Shown in pieces: positions 57,629-64,000 of a stretch of 64,000 nucleotides of DNA. A program made the translations under genes and the position numbers. How positions within the stretch are numbered: the first letter of the stretch is position 1; the number at the start of each line of letters is the position of its first letter. The DNA comes from Pseudomonadota bacterium. GTDB lineage: Bacteria; Pseudomonadota; Gammaproteobacteria; Burkholderiales; Burkholderiaceae_C. The stretch lies in NCBI GenBank assembly GCA_021846965.1, contig JAJZWA010000002.1, forward strand, positions 1 to 64,000. The letters run 5' to 3'. The notes under the pieces were generated by a model. It saw only the letters and a program-made list of their open reading frames with translations. It did no database searches and had not been told where the DNA came from.

Positions 57629-57701
57629 ATCCCTTCCATATACAGGTCGGCCCCAGCCCGCGATGTCGTCGGGCGAGCGTATTTCGCATCAGGAGTTCGT
57701 C

Positions 57702-57998
57702 ATGCCCATCTACGCCTACCGCTGCGAGTCCTGCGGACACAGCCTGGACGCTCTGCAGAAGGTTTCGGACGCGCCACTGCGCGATTGCCCTGCCTGCGGC
57801 GCCGCCGCCCTGCACAAGCAACTCACCGCCGCGGGCTTCCAGCTCAAGGGTTCCGGCTGGTATGCGACCGACTTCAAGGGCGGCTCCGGCAGCTCCACCG
57901 CCGGCAAGGCCGCGGCCGGCGCGGGCGCGGCCGCCGCGACGACGGCGAGCGAGTCCGCTCCCGCCGCGTCCTGCGGGGCCTCCTGCGCCTGCCACTGA
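57702..57998 (+). CDS. FmdB-family zinc-ribbon protein
   Basis: A 98-residue protein. The zinc ribbon is formed by CESCGHSLDALQKVSDAPLRDCPACG (CxxC pairs at about 9 and 34). A Gly/Ser/Ala-rich linker ends in the Cys-rich tail CGASCACH. FmdB-type small regulators are widespread and mostly uncharacterised; the aspS neighbourhood is common in betaproteobacteria. The ATG at 57702 is preceded by AGGAG. Confidence 0.85.
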   Translation: MPIYAYRCESCGHSLDALQKVSDAPLRDCPACGAAALHKQLTAAGFQLKGSGWYATDFKGGSGSSTAGKAAAGAGAAAATTASESAPAASCGASCACH

Positions 57999-58056
57999 GC
58001 CCCCCGACCGGCGCGCGCCGCCGCCCCCAACCTTCGTTGTCGCGCGAAAGCTGCGC

Positions 58057-58695
58057 ATGCGCCTGAAAAACCTGTTCGTCGCCGGATTGCTGGTCTGGCT
58101 GCCGCTGACCATCACCATCTGGGTGCTGTGGCAGCTGCTGTCGGTGTTCGACGGCATCTTCCGCGCCGTGGTGGGCGCGCTGGATGCCGTCGCGCCGTCC
58201 TTGCAGCCCTTGCTGGACAAGCTGGCGGGCACCCCGGGCCTGGGCGTGATCGTGGTGATCGCGGCCATCCTGCTCACCGGGTTGCTGGTGGCCAACATCG
58301 TCGGGCAGTGGTGGCTGCGCCAATGGGATGCGGTGATCGCCCGCATTCCCATCGTCAAGAGCATCTACAGCAGCGTCAAGCAGGTTTCCGACACGCTGTT
58401 CTCGAGCACCGGCAACGCCTTTCGCCAGGCGGTGATGGTGCAGTACCCCCGCGCGGGCAGCTGGACCATCGCCTTCGTCACCGGAGCCCCGGGCGGCGAG
58501 GTCGCGCAGCAGCTTCCAGGCGAGCACATCAGCGTGTACGTGCCCACCACCCCCAACCCGACCTCGGGCTTTTTCCTCATGGTGCCCAAGGCCGAAGTGG
58601 TGGAGTTGTCGATGAGCGTCGACGAAGCGCTCAAATACGTGATCTCGATGGGAGTGGTCGCGCCGCCTCCTTCCGTGCAGGCTCCGTCACGCTGA
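58057..58695 (+). CDS. DUF502 membrane protein
   Basis: A 212-residue protein with two membrane helices (about 7-30, [19 protein letters not shown]; about 62-82, [19 protein letters not shown]), then the DUF502 signature [35 protein letters not shown] and a soluble C-terminal domain. Its function is unknown. The order fmdB-DUF502-aspS is conserved in betaproteobacteria, suggesting co-transcription. The gap after fmdB is 58 bp. Confidence 0.85.
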   Translation: MRLKNLFVAGLLVWLPLTITIWVLWQLLSVFDGIFRAVVGALDAVAPSLQPLLDKLAGTPGLGVIVVIAAILLTGLLVANIVGQWWLRQWDAVIARIPIVKSIYSSVKQVSDTLFSSTGNAFRQAVMVQYPRAGSWTIAFVTGAPGGEVAQQLPGEHISVYVPTTPNPTSGFFLMVPKAEVVELSMSVDEALKYVISMGVVAPPPSVQAPSR

Positions 58696-58772
58696 CCCGC
58701 CTCCCGGCGCCCTCGCGCCTTGCAAGTCTCCCGAAATTCCCTTCGGCATCGCCAAAGCCTTCCTTCCCGATC

Positions 58773-60569
58773 ATGACCCTACGCAGCCATACCCTGGGCG
58801 CCGTCACCGAAGCCCTGCTCGGACAAACCATCAGCCTGTGCGGCTGGGTGCAGCGGCGCCGCGACCATGGCGGGGTGATATTCATCGACCTGCGCGACCG
58901 CGAGGGGCTGGTGCAGGTGGTCTGCGATCCCGACCGGGCCGACATGTTCGCGGTGGCCGAGGGCGTGCGCAACGAATACTGCGTGCAGGTGCGCGGCCTG
59001 GTGCGCGCCCGCCCGCAGGGCACCGAGAACGCCTCGCTGGGCTCGGGCAAGGTCGAGGTGCTGTGCCACGAACTGCAGGTACTCAACCCCTCGGCCGCGC
59101 TGCCATTCCAGCTCGATGACGACAACCTGTCCGAGACCACGCGCCTGACCCATCGGGTGCTGGACCTGCGGCGCCCGCAGATGCAGCACAACCTGAAGCT
59201 GCGCTACAACGTGTCGATGGCGGTGCGCCGCTACCTGGACGCGCAGGGTTTCATCGACATCGAGACTCCGATGCTCACCAAGAGCACGCCCGAAGGCGCA
59301 CGTGACTACCTCGTTCCCAGCCGGGTCAACGCCGGGCAGTTCTTCGCCTTGCCGCAGTCGCCCCAGCTGTTCAAGCAGATGCTCATGGTGTCGGGCTTCG
59401 ATCGCTACTACCAGATCACCAAGTGCTTCCGCGACGAGGACCTGCGCGCCGATCGCCAGCCCGAGTTCACGCAGATCGACTGCGAGACCTCCTTCCTGGA
59501 CGAGATCGAGATCCGCGGCCTGTTCGAGCCGATGATCCGCGGCGTGTTCGCCGACGTGCTGGGCGTGCGCCTGGCCGATCCCTTCCCGGTCATGCCGTAC
59601 TCCGAGGCCATGGCTCGCTTCGGCTCGGACAAACCCGACCTGCGGGTTCGCCTGGAGTTCACCGAGCTGACCGACGTCATGGGCGACGTCGAGTTCAAGG
59701 TGTTCAGCTCCGCGGCCGCGCTGGCCGACGGTCGCGTGGTCGCGCTGCGCGTTCCGGGCGGCGGCCAGATCAGCCGCAGCGACATCGACTCCTTCACCGA
59801 TTTCGTGAAGATCTACGGTGCCAAGGGCCTGGCGTGGATCAAGGTCAACGAGATCGCGCGCGGGCGCGACGGCCTGCAGTCGCCGATCGTGAAGAACCTG
59901 CACGACGCGGCGATCGCCGCGCTGCTCGAACGCAGCGGCGCGCGCGACGGCGATCTTCTGCTGTTCGGCGCGGACCGCGCGAAGGTGGTCAACGCCGCCC
60001 TGGGCGCCTTGCGCGTGAAGATCGGCCACAGCGACTTCGGGCGCGCCGGCGGCCTGTTCGAGGACGCCTGGAAGCCGCTGTGGGTGGTGGACTTCCCGAT
60101 GTTCGAATTCGACGACGACGAGCAGCGCTGGGTGGCCTGCCATCATCCCTTCACCGCCCCCAAGGACGAGCATGTCGACTACCTGGCCAGCGATCCCGGG
60201 CGCTGCCTGGCGAAGGCCTACGACATGGTGCTCAACGGCTGGGAGATCGGCGGCGGCTCGGTGCGCATCCATCGCGCCGACATGCAGCGCAAGGTGTTCA
60301 CCGCGCTGGGCATCGGCGAGGAGGAGGCCCGGGGCAAGTTCGGCTTCCTGCTCGACGCGCTGCAGTACGGCGCTCCGCCGCATGGCGGCATCGCTTTCGG
60401 GCTGGATCGCATCGTCACCATGATGACCGGCGCCGCCAGCATCCGCGACGTCATCGCCTTCCCCAAGACCCAGCGCGCGCAGTGCCTGCTCACCGACGCC
60501 CCGAGCCCGGTGGACGAGCGCCAGCTGCGCGAGCTGCACATACGCCTGCGCCAGAGCACACCGGCCTGA
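58773..60569 (+). CDS. aspS: aspartyl-tRNA synthetase
   Basis: A 598-residue class IIb synthetase. N-terminal OB-fold (about 1-110, [23 protein letters not shown]), class II motif 2 [18 protein letters not shown] (about 218) and motif 3 [13 protein letters not shown] (about 540), with the bacterial GAD insert (about 290-430). In organisms without asparaginyl-tRNA synthetase it is non-discriminating; this cannot be decided here. The ATG at 58773 lacks a strong ribosome site. Confidence 0.97.
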   Translation: MTLRSHTLGAVTEALLGQTISLCGWVQRRRDHGGVIFIDLRDREGLVQVVCDPDRADMFAVAEGVRNEYCVQVRGLVRARPQGTENASLGSGKVEVLCHELQVLNPSAALPFQLDDDNLSETTRLTHRVLDLRRPQMQHNLKLRYNVSMAVRRYLDAQGFIDIETPMLTKSTPEGARDYLVPSRVNAGQFFALPQSPQLFKQMLMVSGFDRYYQITKCFRDEDLRADRQPEFTQIDCETSFLDEIEIRGLFEPMIRGVFADVLGVRLADPFPVMPYSEAMARFGSDKPDLRVRLEFTELTDVMGDVEFKVFSSAAALADGRVVALRVPGGGQISRSDIDSFTDFVKIYGAKGLAWIKVNEIARGRDGLQSPIVKNLHDAAIAALLERSGARDGDLLLFGADRAKVVNAALGALRVKIGHSDFGRAGGLFEDAWKPLWVVDFPMFEFDDDEQRWVACHHPFTAPKDEHVDYLASDPGRCLAKAYDMVLNGWEIGGGSVRIHRADMQRKVFTALGIGEEEARGKFGFLLDALQYGAPPHGGIAFGLDRIVTMMTGAASIRDVIAFPKTQRAQCLLTDAPSPVDERQLRELHIRLRQSTPA

Positions 60570-60585
60570 ACCCCGCGCCCCCGCC

Positions 60586-61704
60586 ATGACCCGCATCGAC
60601 GATCCCCGGCACGACAGCGAGGCAGGCCGCGCCGAGGCCACGCTGGACACCACGCGCATCGACGACACCCGCATTGCCGCCGTGCGCGCGCTGGTGTCCC
60701 CGGCGGTGCTGCTGGAAGAGCTCGCGGTGACGCCGGCCGTGGAGCAGCTGGTGGAGCAGGCGCGCACCGACATCGCGCGCGTGCTGCGTGGCGACGACGA
60801 TCGACTGATCGTGGTCATCGGACCTTGTTCCATCCACGATTCCGCCCAGGCCCTGGAGTACGCGGCGCGCCTGCGCGAGGCGCGAGGCAGCCTGGAGGAC
60901 GCGCTGCTGCCGGTGATGCGGGTGTATTTCGAGAAGCCGCGCACCACGGTGGGCTGGAAGGGCTTCATCAACGATCCCCGCCTGGACGGCAGCTTTCGCA
61001 TCAACGAGGGCCTGCGCCGCGCGCGCGAACTGCTGCTGCAGATCGGCGAGATGGGGCTGCCGGCCGGCACCGAATTCCTCGACCTGCTGTCGCCGCAGTA
61101 CTTCAGCGACCTCATCGCCTGGGGCGCCATCGGCGCGCGGACCACGGAGAGCCAGAGCCACCGGCAGCTGGCCTCGGGGCTGTCCTGCCCGGTGGGATTC
61201 AAGAACGGGACCGATGGCGGCGTGCAGGTGGCCGCGGACGCGGTCGTGGCCGCCGGTGCCCCGCACGCCTTCATGGGCATGACCAAGATGGGCGTGGCGG
61301 CGATCTTCGAGACCCGGGGCAATGCCGATTGCCACGTCATCCTGCGCGGCGGGCGCCAGCCCAATTTCGACTCCGCCGCGGTCGATGCGGCCTGCGAGGT
61401 GCTGCGGCGTGCCGGGCTGCGCGAGCAGGTGATGATCGACTGTTCGCATGCCAATTCGTCCAAGCAGCCGCGGCGCCAGATCGAGGTGGCCGCCGACATC
61501 GGGCGCCGCATCGCCTCGGGCGAGCGGCGCATCGTCGGCGTGATGGTGGAAAGCCACCTGCACGAAGGCCGCCAGGACCTGCGTGCCGGCCAGGCACTGC
61601 GTGAGGGGGTCTCGATCACCGACGCCTGTCTGGGCTGGGAGGATTCCCTGGCCCTGTTGCACGATCTCGCCGCCAGCGTGCGGGCGCGGCGAGGAGGGAG
61701 CTGA
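60586..61704 (+). CDS. aroG: 3-deoxy-7-phosphoheptulonate synthase (class I DAHP synthase)
   Basis: A 372-residue AroF/G/H-type enzyme that makes DAHP from PEP and erythrose-4-phosphate, entering aromatic amino acid synthesis. Motifs: VVIGPCSIHD (about 81), PRTTVGWKGFINDP (about 123), GARTTESQSHRQLASGLSCPVGFKNGTDG (about 184) and the metal residues in MIDCSHANSSKQ (about 283). Which allosteric type (Phe, Tyr or Trp inhibited) is not clear. It follows aspS by 16 bp. Confidence 0.95.
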   Translation: MTRIDDPRHDSEAGRAEATLDTTRIDDTRIAAVRALVSPAVLLEELAVTPAVEQLVEQARTDIARVLRGDDDRLIVVIGPCSIHDSAQALEYAARLREARGSLEDALLPVMRVYFEKPRTTVGWKGFINDPRLDGSFRINEGLRRARELLLQIGEMGLPAGTEFLDLLSPQYFSDLIAWGAIGARTTESQSHRQLASGLSCPVGFKNGTDGGVQVAADAVVAAGAPHAFMGMTKMGVAAIFETRGNADCHVILRGGRQPNFDSAAVDAACEVLRRAGLREQVMIDCSHANSSKQPRRQIEVAADIGRRIASGERRIVGVMVESHLHEGRQDLRAGQALREGVSITDACLGWEDSLALLHDLAASVRARRGGS

Positions 61705-61708
61705 GGCC

Positions 61709-62164
61709 GTGCCGGCGCCCAAGCTGCCGGTGTCGGTGCTCGTGGTGATCCACGACCCGCGGCTGCGCGTGCTGTTGATCGAGCGTGCGGCGCAACCCGG
61801 TTTCTGGCAGAGCGTCACGGGCAGCGTGGACTTCGCCGGCGAGCCCCTGGCGGCCGCCGCGGCGCGCGAGGTGGCCGAGGAGACCGGCATCGTCGCCGGC
61901 GACGCGCTGCGCGACTGGCGCCTGGCCAACGAATACGAGATCTACCCCCTCTGGCGCCATCGTTATGCCCCGGGGGTGTGGAAGAACGTCGAGCATGTGT
62001 TCAGCCTGGAAGTGCCCGAGGGCACCCCGGTGCGCCTGGCCGAGCGCGAGCATCGCGCCTGGCAGTGGCTGCCCTGGCGCGAGGCCGCGGCGCTGTGCTT
62101 CTCGGCCTCGAACGCGCAGGCCATCGAACAATTGCCGCGCCGCCTGCGGCGGGAGCCGGGCTGA
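61709..62164 (+). CDS. nudB: dihydroneopterin triphosphate diphosphatase (Nudix)
   Basis: A 151-residue Nudix hydrolase. The Nudix box GSVDFAGEPLAAAAAREVAEETG (about 36-58, GX5EX7REVXEEXG) is intact. The profile matches NudB, which removes pyrophosphate from dihydroneopterin triphosphate in folate synthesis and is often next to aspS. The start is GTG at 61709, set by GAGGAGGGAG just upstream. Its TGA overlaps the next ATG (TGATG). It connects with folB and the folM-like gene elsewhere in this window. Confidence 0.88.
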   Translation: MPAPKLPVSVLVVIHDPRLRVLLIERAAQPGFWQSVTGSVDFAGEPLAAAAAREVAEETGIVAGDALRDWRLANEYEIYPLWRHRYAPGVWKNVEHVFSLEVPEGTPVRLAEREHRAWQWLPWREAAALCFSASNAQAIEQLPRRLRREPG

Positions 62165-63051
62165 TGCATACGCGCCCTCCCGCCCGCGAATGGCCCCATG
62201 CGCTGCGCGTGGCCTCCTACAACATCCACAAGGGCGTACTGGGGATGGGGCCGGCCAAACGCCTGCGCATCCACGCCCTGCAGGACGGCCTGCGCAGCCT
62301 GGACGCCGATCTCGTGCTGCTGCAGGAGGTGCAGTTCGAACACAGGCGCCACGCGCTGCGCCTGGCCGGATGGCCCGAGCAGCCGCAGCACGAACTGCTG
62401 GGACAGGGCCTGGGCATGTTCGCCGCCTATCACACGAACGCGCGCACCCGGCATGGAGAGCATGGCAACGCGCTGCTGTCGCGTTTCCCGATCCTGGGTG
62501 TGTCGCACGAGGACGTGTCGGACCACCGCTTCGAGCAACGCGGCCTGCTGCACGTGCGCCTGGCCCTGCCGCAGGGCAGCGCGGGCGGAGCGCCGCCGCA
62601 GGTGCTGCATTGCGTGGTGGTGCATTTCGGCCTGTTCCGCGGGGGACGCAAGCGTCAGATCGAGCGTCTGGCGGAATACCTCGCGCGCCATGTGCCGGCG
62701 CAGGAGCCGGTGATCGTGGGGGGGGACTTCAACGACTGGCGCGGCGAACTCGGCGCCGAACTCGCCGCCTCGGGGCTGCTCGACGTGTCGGCCCGCGCTT
62801 CGGCCAGCCTCGACCCGCGCCGTCCGCGCTGGCACCACCGCACGCGCACCTTTCCGGCGTGGCTGCCCCTGATGCCTCTGGATCGCATCTACGTGCGCGG
62901 CTTCGCCGCGCACGGCCTGGGCCTGGGCTGGGGCGCCGACTGGGCGCGGCTTTCCGATCACGCGCCGCTGCTGGTCGACCTGACCGCGCTGCCGCAGGAC
63001 GCACCCCGCGTGCTGGGCAGGGGCGCCGCGCTGCGCGCCGCCCATGGCTAG
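62164..63051 (+). CDS. endonuclease/exonuclease/phosphatase-family protein (YbhP-like)
   Basis: A 295-residue EEP-fold hydrolase: VASYNIHKGVLGM (about 15), VLLQEVQ (catalytic Glu, about 52), VGGDFNDWRGEL (about 178) and LSDHAPLLVDL (about 266), the conserved Asn/Glu/Asp/His set. Such enzymes cut phosphodiester bonds in DNA, phospholipids or phosphoinositides. The next gene is a ClsB-like cardiolipin synthase, just as E. coli ybhP precedes clsB (ybhO), so a lipid role is likely. The ATG overlaps nudB; its TAG overlaps the next ATG by 8 bp. Confidence 0.85.
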   Translation: MHTRPPAREWPHALRVASYNIHKGVLGMGPAKRLRIHALQDGLRSLDADLVLLQEVQFEHRRHALRLAGWPEQPQHELLGQGLGMFAAYHTNARTRHGEHGNALLSRFPILGVSHEDVSDHRFEQRGLLHVRLALPQGSAGGAPPQVLHCVVVHFGLFRGGRKRQIERLAEYLARHVPAQEPVIVGGDFNDWRGELGAELAASGLLDVSARASASLDPRRPRWHHRTRTFPAWLPLMPLDRIYVRGFAAHGLGLGWGADWARLSDHAPLLVDLTALPQDAPRVLGRGAALRAAHG

Positions 63052-64000
63052 CAGCAGCACGCGGCGCAGACGGCTGCGCGCGTGGTGGCGGCGCAATCTG
63101 CGCGCGCTGCGCGAAGGCAGCGGCGGCGAGGCCACGCCGCTGCGCACTCCCTGGCGCGACGGCAATTGCATCGAACTGCTGCCCCTGGGGCAAAGCCTGT
63201 TCCCGGCGCTGCTCCAGGCCTGGAGCGAGGCGCGCAGCAGCATCTGGGTGGAGACCTACATTTTCCACGACGACGCCACCGGCCTGGAGCTGGCCGAGGC
63301 GCTGATCGCGGCGGCGCGTCGCGGGGTGCAGGTGCGGGTCCTGGTCGACGGGCTGGGCTCGAATCGCTCGATTCCCACGCTGCGCCAACGCTTCGAGGCG
63401 GCAGGCGTGGAGTTCATGGTGTATCGCCCGTGGCGACGCTGGATCGACCTGCTGCAGCGCGGACACTGGAGACGCCTGCATCGCAAGATGTGCGTGGTCG
63501 ATTCGCGCGTTGCCTTTGTCGGCGGCATCAACCTGATCGACGACCGCTACGACATCCATCACGGCTGGAGCGAGCAGCCGCGCCTGGACTACGCGGTGCG
63601 CGTGCAAGGTCCGGTGGTGGCGCAGGTGCTGCGCAGCATGCGCCGGCTGTGGCTGCGCACGGTGGCCACGGGCAGCGTGCAGCGCGGCCTGCGGCGAGCC
63701 CCCGGTCCGCAGCTGCTGGGCTCGCAGGAGCAGCGCCGTCGCTACCTGGAGGAGCTGCGGGCCGCCGGCGTGCTTCCGGGCCGGCGCGCCGCTCGCGTGG
63801 CGGTCGCGGTGCCGCCCGCGGTGCAAGCCTGCCCCGGGGGAGCCGCCTCGCAGCGTGCCGCGCTGGTGCTGCGCGACAACCTGCTGCGCCGCCGCTCCAT
63901 CGAGCATTGCTATATCCAGGCCATCGACGAGGCCCGTGAGTCCGTGCTGCTGGTCTGCCCGTATTTCTACCCCGGGCAGGTTTTCCGGGAAAGCCTGAAG
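63044..64000 (+). CDS. clsB: cardiolipin synthase, ClsB-like (partial)
   Basis: The first 319 codons; the gene continues past the window. Phospholipase-D fold: the first HKD motif is HRKMCVVD in RRLHRKMCVVDSRVAFVGGINLIDDRYD (about 145), with the N-terminal part FPALLQAWSEARSSIWVETYIF preceding it. A second HKD motif should lie beyond the end. No N-terminal membrane helices, as expected for ClsB, unlike ClsA. It makes cardiolipin from phosphatidylglycerol (and phosphatidylethanolamine in related enzymes). Start ATG 63044 overlaps the ybhP-like gene by 8 bp. Confidence 0.88.
   Translation, partial: MASSSTRRRRLRAWWRRNLRALREGSGGEATPLRTPWRDGNCIELLPLGQSLFPALLQAWSEARSSIWVETYIFHDDATGLELAEALIAAARRGVQVRVLVDGLGSNRSIPTLRQRFEAAGVEFMVYRPWRRWIDLLQRGHWRRLHRKMCVVDSRVAFVGGINLIDDRYDIHHGWSEQPRLDYAVRVQGPVVAQVLRSMRRLWLRTVATGSVQRGLRRAPGPQLLGSQEQRRRYLEELRAAGVLPGRRAARVAVAVPPAVQACPGGAASQRAALVLRDNLLRRRSIEHCYIQAIDEARESVLLVCPYFYPGQVFRESLK

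Noticed and set aside
57571-57640. tRNA-like gene before fmdB
   Set aside because: CTTGAAGACC and GCGAATCCC resemble anticodon and T-arm segments, but there is no acceptor stem, D-arm or CCA, so it is treated as two plain hairpins.

Overview
This is a 64 kb high-GC chromosomal window from a betaproteobacterium, almost certainly of the order Burkholderiales. The gene orders are those of that order: petC-sspA-sspB, DUF971-ubiE-ubiJ-ubiB, dapF-DUF484-xerC, panC-panB-scpA-DUF3460, fmdB-DUF502-aspS. An S-adenosylhomocysteine riboswitch precedes ahcY, and a Kdo hydroxylase (KdoO) is present. I cannot name the genus. Coding density is high and most genes are housekeeping. The one clear mobile region lies at about 1.6-3.7 kb.

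Region by region. 1-1.6 kb: end of petC, the stringent-starvation genes sspA/sspB and tRNA-Thr(TGT). 1.6-3.7 kb: a small degraded accessory patch. An IS256-family element with a 9-bp target duplication splits a 146-codon gene of unknown function, and an AbiEii-like nucleotidyltransferase remnant lies next to the tRNA. 3.8-12.8 kb: acyl-CoA ligase, orphan histidine kinase, CPA2 antiporter with RCK domain, small TPR protein, YeiH-type exporter and APC permease. 12.9-21.7 kb: a CoA-ligase/acetyltransferase fusion (minus strand) beside the ubiquinone genes (plus strand), then coaX facing hslVU. 21.8-31.4 kb, all minus strand: two tandem lipid A acyltransferases, dapF-DUF484-xerC, an RlmI-like methyltransferase, a COG0523 GTPase, dksA and a STAS-domain protein leading into hslVU. 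31.4-36.9 kb, plus strand: the methyl cycle (metK, ahcY, metF) then AMP nucleosidase. 36.9-46.5 kb, minus strand: inositol-phosphatase-like gene, nadB, panC, panB, scpA, DUF3460, heptosyltransferase, kdoO, metG. 46.6-64 kb: mrp, fadD, cca, LysR/MFS pair, MidA-like methyltransferase, folate genes folM-like/folB, ttcA, lipoprotein, fmdB, DUF502, aspS, aroG, nudB, and a ybhP/clsB-like pair running off the end.

Functionally the window is rich in one-carbon and cofactor metabolism (SAM cycle, pantothenate, NAD, folate, ubiquinone) and envelope lipid chemistry (LpxL-type acyltransferases, KdoO, heptosyltransferase, ClsB).

The most interesting signals are regulatory RNA. The metK transcript appears to begin exactly at a structured leader of about 110 nt with three hairpins, which fits no SAM riboswitch class I can recognise. 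It sits directly upstream of the known SAH riboswitch on ahcY. Other points are a perfect 16-bp TetR-type palindrome before fadD, a two-hairpin leader before fmdB, and the IS junction, which allows exact reconstruction of the interrupted gene.
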